Origin: Hymenopellis radicata
Taxonomy: Eukaryota > Basidiomycota > Agaricomycetes > Agaricales > Physalacriaceae
Reading direction: 5' to 3'
Assembly: GCA_015501595.1 (NCBI GenBank)
Contig: JADNRX010001349.1
Coordinates: 1-10,771 of the forward strand
DNA length: 10,771 bases
In this document: positions 1-8,143 of the stretch, one piece after another
Position numbering within the stretch: position 1 is the first letter of the stretch
Layout of the letters: the number at the start of each line of letters is the position of its first letter
Notes under the pieces: generated by a model
Database searches by the model: none
The model's input: only the letters and a program-made list of their open reading frames with translations
Told to the model about the DNA's origin: nothing
Translations under genes and position numbers: made by a program

Positions 1-114
1 GAACGTCTCATGATTCTGCCTCACCCACGCGAGGGTGACTGGCGTAGACACGACCTCGGATGTAAAAAAGCGCGTTAGAGCAACGTCTTATGTTCAATAT
101 TGTCGCCTTCCATA

Positions 115-2031
115 CGTGGACTGATAGTTTAACTGCTTGTACCTACCTGCTTGAGTCTTCTTCAGACGTAACGATAGCTCTTTTTAACACCAGGATGTTC
201 TCATACCTACAAGGCCCCGCGCCTGTTGCAAAGCTCTTTCCCCTCCCGGACGGAGCGCGTCTTCATAATGGCAAAGCGATGATCTCGTTATCTTGGAGCC
301 CAAGCCACAAATGTGACATGCTCTACGAGCTATAGGTGGCCCAGTACTCATGGATCGAGCGGTTGGGGTATGTCTTCGTTCGCTAACGTGTCGAAACTAA
401 CAATGGTGCAGCACTTTTTAGCTCTTCACATACTTACCCGTGATGTAAAGCTCGGATTCCTCCTCTTTGCGTAGCACCGTGGACTAGCCGCTACATGTCT
501 ACCTGGACTTTGCATATCGTGTTTGCATATCGTTTTGGTTGCCGAGCTCCATGGAGTGAATTTTGTCTGCAACGGGTGTAAACTCGACCCCAGTGCACGG
601 TCATTCCTAGCGTTAGCGCAATATTGTAGGTCTCTCGCCGATACGAAGGATTACTAGGGTGGATAAGCCCTCAGAGATGAAAGGGTGCGTCGAGTTCGTT
701 TAGCTAGCCGTTCCATACGTGGACTGATGGTTTAACTGTTTCAGTCTCCTTTAGATGCTCTCGATTGTGGACTCGAACCCACCTTTTTTGTGAACCAGAA
801 TGCTCTCGTACTGCTGAGTTTCCATGCGCGCGCGCGCGCTCAATGCAGAGCCCAGATTCCCTCCCAGACGTGGCGCCGTGTTCTAATCACTACGCGCTGC
901 CATATGTTCATTCGCCACTGTGCTCCTTTTTGGTTCAAACCAAAAAGAAAAGCATGTCATCACAACGTACGACATCTTCTGCTGGGCTTTCTCTACGTGG
1001 ATCTGTGGCTCAACTGCTTCAAGTCTTCCTTCATGATACATATCTGTTGCACTGATTTTTGAATGCCGCTGCGCTCCTTCGGTGATGTTCAATTCACATC
1101 GCTTCCTCACGCTTATGCGGAGGCCCAGATTCTCCTCCTACACGTAGCATGCTGGGCGAGTTGCTATCTTGCTACCTGGAGCGTCCAGATCATTTTTTAG
1201 TGTCTCGAATTCGAAATGCGTCTGGATCGTGATTTTGTTCGGTTGGCAGGTTGCGTTGGTGGTGTCTGAGTGACTTCCGGCTCACGTTCAACATAGCATG
1301 CCAGCCACACTTGTTTCTCGTCATATCCGACATCTCTCTTCTTCACGGCGTCGACGCAACGGTGTATGACTCTCTCTCTCCCATTCCGTCTGTTCGTGGA
1401 CTTGTGGATTAACGGTTTCACTGAGTCTCCTTCTTCTGAACACGCCACTGTCTTTTACCTCTCCGGTACTCCCGCCGAGTCCAATGCAATGCTTAGACTC
1501 TCATCTCTGGCGTAGCACCGTGGACTAGCCGCTATGGGCTTACCTCGGAATGTATCGTCTTCAGCTATGTTTCGATGCAGGCAAACAGGTGTGTCTTTAC
1601 GATGCTTTATGCTCTGCTTCATGTGTGTTAACTTTTTAACACTCCCCGGTCCTCGCTTTCATGTAGCACACTTCACAACATGATTCTTGCCTTTGTTCAC
1701 GTAGCACCGTGGACTATCTGCTGTCTACAATGGATGCGGTCCTGGTAACATTTTTCAAGTTTTCGAGTTTCCGTTTGTTGTAGTCTTATTTTTTCATACT
1801 ACAGCCTGGTGTGGAATGTACCACTGGCTGTTCAGTTGTTCGTCTCGCCGGTTCATCCCAAAGCTCAGAAAGTCCCTTCCTAGACGTAGCGCCGTGGACT
1901 AGCCGCTAGGTGCTTACCTCCCTTGACAAGCAACCTTTTTTGTTTAAACAGAAAAGCGTGTCATCGCGACGTGTTACTACTATGCTTCGAAGTCTGCTAC
2001 CTGTATGTGGACCCGTAGATCAAGTGGTTTG
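115..2031 (+). repeat. Second repeated module (GTGGACTGATGGTTTAACTG-like), unit copy 1
   Basis: Related segments occur at about 115-136, 718-740, 995-1018, 1394-1420 and 2005-2031. Each reads roughly CGTGGAYY, a variable triplet, GGTTTAACTGC, then often TTCAGTCTCCTTC. A more distant relative may lie near 331-358. They alternate with the GTAGCACCG modules. They resemble a tRNA box A in outline, but no matching T arm or acceptor pairing follows, so I do not call them tRNA genes. Counterparts occur in copy 2, for example near 4136-4158, 4706-4728, 4967-4990, 5368-5392 and 6023-6049. Confidence 0.7.
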
Positions 2032-2284
2032 GGTCTCCTTCAGACCTGGTGCTCCAGCATTAGATTTTCTATCTCGACCTCCGGACCTTTGGCGGTGTCC
2101 TTTGCGTTGGCACTCTCCTTCTGTCGCCGCTAGTATGAAATTGATGGCATATGGACATGACAACGATTCCTGAGCCTCGTGTGCGCCACACTGGGGCTCT
2201 TTCACGAACACGACTCTTCTTCATGCAGGGAAATCCTCTTTGACCCGTAGTAGCACCATAGATTAGCTGCTATGTGTCTATCTA
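471..2284 (+). repeat. Seven dispersed ~35-bp modules (core GTAGCACCGTGGACTAGC), unit copy 1
   Basis: Related modules occur at about 471-504, 869-905, 1143-1178, 1511-1546, 1701-1730, 1885-1920 and 2249-2284, all on the plus strand. The best conserved ones read GTAGCACCGTGGACTAGC, then CGCTA, then a variable YRTG and CTTACCT-like tail. The second and third are the most diverged. Most are preceded by a pyrimidine-rich CCTCCCAGAC-like segment and followed 20 to 45 bases later by a run of T, often TTTTTTGGTTT-like. Starts are spaced 398, 274, 368, 190, 184 and 364 bp, several near 184 or twice that. The module includes a short inverted pair TAGC/GCTA. Function is unknown; the layout implies that the 4-kb unit was itself built from shorter repeats. 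Confidence 0.85.
826..839 (+). repeat. (GC)7 microsatellite
   Basis: Seven GC dinucleotides in copy 1, absent at the matching place in copy 2 (about 4805), so the run arose or was lost after the duplication. Confidence 0.9.
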
Positions 2285-2376
2285 GGGCTGGCAGTGTTTG
2301 AAGGTCATTTTTTTGGGTTTCCTGTCTGCTCCTTTCTTCCTCACCGCCAAGGATAAACGAACCGCGACCCTGGAAC

Positions 2377-2478
2377 GTCGGTATCGATTAGGGGTTAAAT
2401 CACCTCGTTGTGGTGTGCTGACTCCCTGAGGTATAACGGTACTCCGAGGAGCCACTGGTTCGATTCCAGTTACCGACA
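2377..2478 (+). tRNA. tRNA-His(GTG) with 30-nt intron, copy 1
   Basis: The sequence folds into a complete class I cloverleaf. Acceptor GTCGGTA (2377-2383) pairs with TACCGAC (2471-2477), with discriminator A2478. The D stem is GATT/AATC with loop AGGGGTTA. Anticodon stem CCTCG (2403-2407) pairs with CGAGG (2445-2449), and T stem ACTGG/CCAGT encloses the canonical loop TTCGATT. The anticodon loop is TT-GTG-G plus C38, giving anticodon GTG at 2410-2412 (histidine). A 30-nt intron (2414-2443) sits between 37 and 38, the canonical nuclear tRNA intron position; its third base from the 3' end is A, which can pair with T32 as tRNA endonuclease substrates require. The mature length is 72 nt before addition of the extra 5' G typical of tRNA-His. 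The anticodon arm and T arm closely resemble yeast tRNA-His from memory. It serves cytosolic translation of His codons, and a Pol III terminator follows. Confidence 0.93.
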
Positions 2479-2493
2479 TGCATTTGTATTGAC

Positions 2494-2499
2494 TTTTTT
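2494..2499 (+). terminator. Pol III T-run terminator of tRNA-His copy 1
   Basis: Six T residues lie 16 nt after the tRNA 3' end, the usual form and distance of an RNA polymerase III terminator. T-runs are common in the surrounding repeat, so the run is not unique to the tRNA. Confidence 0.7.
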
Positions 2500-2732
2500 G
2501 AACGCCACAGCGCCGTTGCGGTCATTATGTACTATGTAGACTTTGATCCGGAATTTGGTATTTGGAGCACTCCACACGCGACGTACGGAGGCCACGACGA
2601 TAAGTACTAGCCTTACGGATTGCTCAAGAATCAGGATCTGTTGGATGAACAGTACATCGGCCTTGTTCACGCTTGGTCTGATGTTACATGATCCCTTGTG
2701 CAAGTAAGCCAACCTGGCGACTAATTATACGC

Positions 2733-3330
2733 ATCCTCGAGCGTCTAGCTTCCCCCGACTCGGCCCACCGCCTCAATCATCCATCCCCTTGCGCATGCCA
2801 TGCCCGGAGGTATCACTCCCTCTGATCCTGCGAAGATTAACCTCGCCGACGGAACACGTCAACGCACTGACGGGGAGTACGTGCTAATGATGAAGAGATT
2901 GCGCCGATGATGATATGGAGAGCCTCGACGGCAAGCTATATCTGGAATAGATTGACTTTTAATCGCGTGCTTGGTGCCTTCGCCGCGCGTTACTTGTTCC
3001 TCGATAGCAGGTCGCGATTAAAGATTTGAGAGTACGGCATGGTAAAGCATAATTATCCTGATGAGTGGTCCGACTGAGAGGTCCAGGAGATCAAACGCGA
3101 ACTCGGGATAGAGCCGTCGTATCCGAACGTGCGCATTGTCGTCACGGTCGGATTTGCATATGGGATAGATCTCGCATTCGATACGGTACGCGTACCGCGG
3201 CACCAAATTTCGACGACTAAGGACTTGCAGTTTTCGTTGAATTTGACCTCGATACTCAACAAGAAATTGGCCTTGGAAAATAGACTCTCCCAGTGAATTT
3301 GGCTTTGGATTTGATTATTGATGTATGCGT
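2733..3330 (+). pseudogene. Possible decayed coding relic in unit copy 1
   Basis: This part of the unit looks more coding-like than the module field to its left. Stretches such as HAMPGGITPSDPAKINLADG (from about 2793) and VQEIKRELGIEPSY (from about 3082) can be read, but in different frames and separated by stops and indels. The matching part of copy 2 reads HAMPGGIAPSDPAKINLADG and VQEIKRKLGIESSY. I do not recognise the family. Base changes between copies are not clearly biased to third positions, so constraint is not shown. It may be a dead fragment of a gene or chance open sequence. Confidence 0.22.
3184..3197. repeat. 14-bp perfect palindrome CGGTACGCGTACCG, copy 1
   Basis: Self-complementary 14-mer centred on ACGCGT. 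The same palindrome is at 7160-7173 in copy 2. ACGCGT is the core of the MluI cell-cycle box bound by MBF-type factors in fungi; no gene start is obviously associated here. Confidence 0.8.
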
Positions 3331-3540
3331 ACCGTAAGATCTGCGCCACACGGTTTAATTACGTAGTCGGTATACAGCGCGAGCCCTGACAGTGACAGGC
3401 GCAGCGAGCGAAGATCATACGTCAATCTGGATTGGCGCTGTAAACTTGGGAGGTACGTTTCACGACAAATCAGATACGTCGATGGTCATTGCTTGTGGAT
3501 GTTTGAACTTGCGGCGCGCATAAGTATCTGCCACTAGCGT

Positions 3541-4018
3541 AACGTTGATGATGGAGCACGAGAGGTCAGAGGACGCGTTATTGAACGGTGAAGAGATGCA
3601 CAGGCGTAACCAGGCGCACGGAGAAAGGCTTGTGGACAATAGCGGAGAAGAGTACCCGTAGAAGGAAAGAGGATTGACGTGTTGTCGAACGGTAACGAGA
3701 CAGAGACAGCCGACCCTAGAAGATGAAGAACAGAGCGTCGCTCCCGGTACTTGTCCATCTATGCAGCCACAAATATCATCCTGGCCTGTAAAGAAATCAC
3801 CAGACCAATGCCTCGTCGTTCCCGTATTTGGCCGATTGGTCCAGGAACTGAGCCAAGTTTATGACTCACGCATGCGCCAAATCCGTTCTCTCAGAGGAGG
3901 TCGTCGTATGGCGCTATACGGACACAGCTGATATGATGGTAGTCCAAGTTCAAGTCGATCACATGACACAACTCTCTTCTCTACGGTCATCATCTCTCCG
4001 AATTCCGGGCGTCGGCGG
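3541..4018. other. Spacer between tandem copies, no recognised gene
   Basis: About 478 bp not matched in the tandem units. The plus strand is purine-rich up to about 3760. A short frame from ATG 3548 to a stop at 3658-3660 encodes a very hydrophilic peptide of 37 residues, and a frame at 3674-3931 is open for 85 codons. On the minus strand 3859-4092 is open for 77 codons and ends at a GTGAGT that could be a splice donor. None shows a recognised domain. The spacer could be the remains of a small gene or of the junction that joined the copies. Confidence 0.6.
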
Positions 4019-4450
4019 AACGTTTCATGATTCTCCCTCACCAATGCGAGGGTAGCTGGCGTAGACACGGCCTTGGACGCAACAAAGTGCATTAGAGCAA
4101 CGTATCATGAACGTTCATTGTGCCAGCCTTCCATGTGTGGACTAATGGTTTAACTGCTTTAGTCTTCTTCAGGAAGAAAAATAGGCAGATTTTTTTTACA
4201 CCAGGATGTTCTCATACCTGCGAGGCTCCGCGCCTGATGCAAAGCTCTTTCCCCTCCCGGACGGAGCGCGTCTTCATGATGGCAAAGCATGATCTCGTTA
4301 TGTTGGAGTCCAAGCCACAAATGTGACATGCTCTACGAGCTATACGTGGACTCAGTACTCACGGATCGAGCGGTTGGGGTATGTCTTCGTTCGCAAATGT
4401 GTCGAAACTAACAATGCCGATCATCTATAGCCTAGATTCCTCCTCTTCGC

Positions 4451-6311
4451 GTAGTACCGTGGGCTAGCCGCTACATGTCTACCTACAACCTGATGGTGCA
4501 TAGCTTTTTGGTTGCCGAGCTCCATGGAGTGAATTTTGTCTGCAACGGGTGTAAACTCGACCTCAGTGTGCGGTCATCATCTCTCCGATTCCTAGCGTTA
4601 GCGCAACATTGTAGGTCTCTCTCTCTCTCTTGCGGATACAAGGACTACTTGGGTGGATAACCCCTCAGAGACGAAAGGGTGCGTCGTCGAGTTCGTTTAG
4701 CTAGCCATTACGCGTACTGATGGTTTAACTGCTTCAGTCTCCTTGCATAGCTATGTTCGATCCACCTTTTTGTGATTCGGAATGCTCTCATACCGCCGAG
4801 TTTCCACTCAACGCAGAGCCCAGATTCCCCTCCCAGACGTGGCGCTGTGGTCTAATCACTACGCGCTGCCATATGTTCGTGGGGGAGTAAGTTCTCTTTT
4901 TTGGTTCAAACCAAAAAGAAAACCGCGTCATCACAACGTACGACATCTTCTGCTGGGCTTTCTCTACGTGGATCTGTGGCTCAACTGCTTCAAGTCTTCT
5001 TGAGGATTTCATAATGCTGCATTGATTTTTGAACGCTGCGCTCCTTCGGTGATGTTCAATTCACATCGCTTCCTCGCGCGTATGTGCAGGCTCAAATTGT
5101 CCTCCTACACGTAGTACGCTGGCCGAGTTGCTATGTTGCTACCTACTGAAGTGTCAGGATCTTGTTTTTCTTCGGTTGGCGAATTTGGCAATTTGCGTCG
5201 GGTTGACATGTTGGTGGTGTCTGAGTGACTCCCGGCTCACATTCAACATAGCATGCCAGCCACACTTTTTTCTCGTCACATCCGTCATCTCTCTTCTTCA
5301 CGGCGTCAACCCAAGTTACCCAAGGGCCAACGGTGTACGACTCATTAATACAAGGACCCGTCTGTTCGTGGACTTGTGGATTAACGGTTTCACTGGTTTC
5401 CTAGAGGCTTTCGCATACGTCACTGTCTTTTACCTCTCCGGTACTGCCGCCGAGTCCAATGCAATGCTTAGACTCTCATCTGGGGCGTAGCACCGTGGAC
5501 TAGCCGCTATGGGCTTACCTCAATACGCTCTGATTGCAGCTATGTTTTGATGCAGGTAAACAGGTGTGTATAGGTGTGTCTTTACGATGCTGTGCATTGA
5601 AAATTGAAACTTTTTCAACGCTACGACGCTCCCTGGTGTCCCTCGCTTTCATGTAGCACATGATTCTTCACGTCAAAGATACCTTTTGTTCACGTAGCAC
5701 CGTGGTCTATCTGCTGTCTACAAATTACAATTACAACATCATTGAAAATATTTTTTAAGGTTTCCGACTTTCCGTGTGTAGTAGTTCGGACTTCAGAGTC
5801 TCATTTTTTTATATTACAGCCTGGCGTGGAATGAACTACTGGCTGTTCAGTCGTTCATCCCGCCGGGTTCATCATCCCAAAGCCCAGAAAGTCCCTTCCT
5901 AGACGTAGCGCCGTGGACTAGCCGCTAGGTGCTTGCCTACTTTCGGTATCTACAACTAGATTTTTTTGGTTTAAACAGAAAAGCGTGTCATCCCGACGTG
6001 TTACTACTATGCTGGTACCGTACGTGGACCCGTAGATCAAGTGGTTTGGGTCTCCTTCAAACCGGGGGCTCCCTCATTAGATTTTTTATCCCGACCTCCG
6101 GACCTTTGGCGGTGTCCTTTGCGTTGGCACTCTCCTTCTGTCGCCGCTAGTACGAAATTGATAGCACTTAGCTCTTTCAACGAATCCTGAGCCTCTGTAC
6201 GCGTACGAGTGCGCCACATTGGGCCTCTTTCACACAAACACCACTCTTCGTCACGCCGAAAATTCCTCTGTGACCTGTAGCACCATAGATTAGCTGCTAT
6301 GTGTCTATCTA
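4451..6311 (+). repeat. Seven dispersed ~35-bp modules, unit copy 2
   Basis: Counterparts of the copy 1 modules lie at about 4451-4484, 4838-4874, 5110-5144, 5486-5520, 5693-5723, 5904-5938 and 6277-6311. Order and approximate spacing are kept (387, 272, 376, 207, 211 and 373 bp). The core is better kept than much of the sequence between modules, although it is not invariant: the first reads GTAGTACCGTGGGCTAGC and the third is strongly diverged. The last module lies about 87 bp before the tRNA-His gene, as in copy 1 (93 bp). Confidence 0.85.
4616..4631 (+). repeat. CT microsatellite
   Basis: An uninterrupted CT run in copy 2. The matching place in copy 1 (about 629-636) has only a few CT steps. 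A separate short CT run lies at 1370-1380 in copy 1. Confidence 0.85.
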
Positions 6312-6397
6312 GGCTGGGAGTATAATCATTTTTTGGGTTTCCTGTCTGCTCCTTTCTTCCTCACCGGCAAGGATAAACGAACCGCGACCCTTGAAGC

Positions 6398-6499
6398 GTC
6401 GGTATCGATTAGGGGTTAAATCACCTCGTTGTGGTGTATTGTATCCTGTAGCCGTAACGTTACTCCGAGGAGCCACTGGTTCGATTCCAGTTACCGACA
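6398..6499 (+). tRNA. tRNA-His(GTG) with 30-nt intron, copy 2
   Basis: This is the counterpart of the gene at 2377 in the second tandem copy. All 72 exon bases are identical: acceptor 6398-6404 with 6492-6498, anticodon GTG at 6431-6433, T loop TTCGATT, discriminator A6499. The intron (6435-6464) is also 30 nt at the 37/38 position but differs from copy 1 at 11 of 30 bases; its first three bases (TGT), the stretch TAACG and the last four bases (TACT) are kept. The preceding 60 bases (6331-6390) differ from copy 1 by one base, while the 3' flank is unrelated to that of copy 1 until the T-run near 6540. The pattern fits two working genes. Gene conversion limited to the exons is a less simple alternative. 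Confidence 0.92.
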
Positions 6500-6519
6500 T
6501 GACATCCACCAAGTAGTAG

Positions 6520-6547
6520 TTTTAAGTACGTCCTGGTCGTTTTTTTT
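6520..6547 (+). terminator. Pol III T-run terminators of tRNA-His copy 2
   Basis: Four T residues (6520-6523) lie 21 nt after the tRNA end and a stronger run of eight T residues (6540-6547) lies 41 nt after it. The weaker run may allow read-through to the second, which would give a longer 3' trailer than copy 1. Confidence 0.6.
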
Positions 6548-6732
6548 AACGCCACAACTCATCATTTAGACTTGGATTCGGAATTTGGTATTTGGAGCAC
6601 TCTGGCGCATGCGGCGTTGTTCTGGGTGCGGAGGCCGCGTTACAACTTTACGTCTCTCATGGATTGCTTGGATGAACCTTGGTCTGATGGTACATGATCC
6701 CTAGTAAGTAAGTCATCCTGGCGCGCCGTGCT

Positions 6733-7144
6733 ATGCCAACTCTTCTCCCCCATCTAGTAGCTCCCCCGACTAGGCCCACCGCCTCAATCATCCATCCCCG
6801 GCTTGCGCATGCCATGCCCGGAGGTATCGCTCCCTCTGATCCTGCGAAGATTAACCTCGCCGACGGAACACGCCAACGCTTGAGCTTAAAAAGTGCTAAT
6901 GATGAAGAGATTGCGCCGATGATGATATGGAGAGAGCTATATCTGGAATGGTTTGACTTTAATCGCGCGAGGGGACCTTGGTATCCTCATGCTTGGTGCC
7001 TTTGTCGCGCGTTACTTGTTCCTCGACGGCAGGTGGCGATTTGAGAGTACGGCGCCGGAGCCATCGTCGAGCAATGTGGTCCAGGAGATCAAACGCAAAC
7101 TCGGAATAGAGTCGTCGTACAAACGTGTGCATTTGCACATGGGA
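6733..7144 (+). pseudogene. Possible decayed coding relic in unit copy 2
   Basis: Two overlapping plus-strand frames cover this stretch: 6733-7041 (103 codons from an ATG) and 6953-7144 (64 codons, TTG start). The first includes PSDPAKINLADGTRQR and IWRELYLEWFDFNRAR; the second includes LMLGAFVARYLFLDGRWRF and VVQEIKRKLGIESSY. Reading from the first frame into the second needs a frame change near 6955-7000. An intron could do this, but I see no convincing donor and acceptor pair. The equivalent stretch of copy 1 is interrupted differently, so at least one copy is not coding. The family is not recognised. Confidence 0.25.
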
Positions 7145-7159
7145 TAGATGTATTTGACA

Positions 7160-7173
7160 CGGTACGCGTACCG
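7160..7173. repeat. 14-bp perfect palindrome CGGTACGCGTACCG, copy 2, first
   Basis: Direct counterpart of the palindrome at 3184-3197, preserved without change although flanking sequence has diverged. Confidence 0.8.
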
Positions 7174-7266
7174 CGGAACCAAATTTCGACGACCTAGCAG
7201 TTTTCGTTGAATTTGACTTTGGAAAATAGACTCTCCCAGTGAATTTGGCTTTGATGCCTCGTCGGT

Positions 7267-7280
7267 CGGTACGCGTACCG
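7267..7280. repeat. 14-bp perfect palindrome CGGTACGCGTACCG, copy 2, second
   Basis: Same 14-mer, 107 bp after the first. The matching place in copy 1 (about 3324-3335) reads GTATGCGTACCGT and is not a perfect palindrome, so either copy 2 gained it or copy 1 lost it. Confidence 0.8.
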
Positions 7281-7440
7281 TACGATCTGCCGCCACACGG
7301 TTTAATTGGGTGGGTCGCAGCGAGCGAAGATCATACGTCAATCTGGATAAGCTTGAGAGGTAGGATTAGCGCGTTTCACGACAAGTTGATGGTCGCTGTA
7401 TTGTTTGAACTTGCGGGTAAGTATCTCTGCCACTAGCGTA

Positions 7441-8143
7441 AGTGCTAAGCCCGTTGGTCAAATTCTCACCTATATTGTGGTTGTAGATGGGGGTAAAATA
7501 AATAAGCTCGAGGCATCGAGTCTTGACGCTGTGTTTCACGACAGATAACGTTGATGGTCGCTGTACGCCTCCGACGGTTGCTTGAATTTGACGTTGGGAT
7601 TGAGCTTCGCGAGCGCGTGGGTAGCTTCGCCAAGGAAGTGGTATTAGGCATTTTGACAGATGAACACTTGAGACGCGGCATGATGGAGGTTTCATCGGTG
7701 GTCAAGAGCAGCGTGTTCGCAGTTGGTCATGAGAGCGAGTTTTAGTTATAATTGGCGAACCGTCAGTGCGGTTAGAGCGCATTTGCACTAATGGCAGCTG
7801 GAAAGGTGACGCGAGGAGTGTGGACATGCAGGTGCGTGATGGATCAGCGCTAGCGGTTGTGCGCACTGTGGATGCGTTTCAGTGTCATCAGATGAGGTGT
7901 AGAGTTCTAGGTCACGATGAGACGAGAGCAGCGTGGTTAGGGGAAAGAAAGCAGCGTGCAGATTGATATGGATGCGCGTGGAGATGGGCGCCGTTCGAAG
8001 TTTAGCAGATTAGCGTTGAAGGATTTGCAAATCGCAAAGGATGTTTCAGTGGTTCGGGCGGACGGCGTACGGGGACGGAGGATCGGAACAAGTACAGTAT
8101 TTTCGACGGACGGGCTAGTGTACAGAAAGCGGAATAAAAAAAA
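7441..8143. other. Gene-poor stretch with chained short plus-strand frames
   Basis: No recognised gene. After a partial repeat of the unit's right-hand segment (about 7531-7566), three plus-strand frames follow and overlap in turn: 7554-7745 (from an ATG, including LTDEHLRRGMMEVSSVV), then open sequence at 7733-7966 in another frame, then 7941-8147 back in the first frame. This stepwise pattern can come from one coding sequence broken by two frameshifts, but composition alone could also produce it, and no domain is recognised. The last frame runs into the antisense of the zinc-cluster stop codon, so at most one of the two is real there and the zinc-cluster gene has far better support. Confidence 0.4.

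Larger units (their letters stand above)
1..3540 (+). repeat. Copy 1 of a ~4-kb tandem unit (left end cut by window)
   Basis: Almost every segment of this stretch reappears in the same order and orientation from 4019 onward: base 1 matches about 4019, the tRNA gene at 2377 matches 6398, and a segment ending near 3540 matches one ending near 7440. The offset is about 4018 at the left and about 3900 at the right, because copy 2 has lost several short blocks near its right end. Differences are scattered substitutions plus many indels of about 5 to 40 bases, so this is an old duplication. The left boundary lies outside the window. Apart from the tRNA gene I see no intact gene; open frames on both strands are short and not conserved between copies. 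Whether it arose by unequal crossing-over or as part of a larger array cannot be told from this window. Confidence 0.93.
4019..7440 (+). repeat. Copy 2 of the ~4-kb tandem unit
   Basis: This is the second head-to-tail copy, collinear with 1-3540. It starts near the GAACGT that matches base 1 and fades after the segment TCTGCCACTAGCGTAA near 7440. Copy-specific changes include absence of the (GC)7 run found at 826-839 in copy 1, a longer CT run at 4616-4631, a small duplicated AGGTGTGT near 5562-5580, and a second 14-bp palindrome at 7267-7280. It carries its own tRNA-His gene. A further partial repeat of the right-hand end (TTTCACGACA followed by TTGATGGTCGCTGTA) lies beyond the copy at about 7532-7566, so this edge has been rearranged more than once. 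Confidence 0.93.

Noticed and set aside
1..60. Hairpin TCACCC/GGGTGA at the left edge
   Set aside because: Six base pairs only. The copy 2 version pairs differently, so no conserved structure is shown.
762..782. T-arm-like GTGGACTCGAACCCAC, possibly a tRNA on the minus strand
   Set aside because: Only four stem pairs with an eight-base loop, no matching acceptor or anticodon arm nearby, and the copy 2 counterpart is broken.
925..945. Hairpin TTTTTGGTTCAAACCAAAA resembling a T arm or terminator
   Set aside because: The loop is six bases, there is no tRNA body, and related T-runs occur throughout the repeat field. It is a variant of the repeat.
883..1110. Short minus- and plus-strand ORFs in the unit (also 790-1062, 4782-5012, 5128-5490)
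   Set aside because: Their frames are not preserved between the two tandem copies, and they read across repeat modules. They are chance openings.
2020..2479. Minus-strand ORFs with similar peptides in both copies (2020-2211, 2282-2479, 6037-6237, 6309-6512)
   Set aside because: Similarity follows from the DNA duplication. Two of them run through the antisense of the tRNA-His gene and have no domain.
3802..3814. 13-base match AGACCAATGCCTC shared with the stop region of the zinc-cluster gene (8146-8158)
   Set aside because: A 13-mer match is expected about once by chance in a window this size, and the reading frames around it do not align further.
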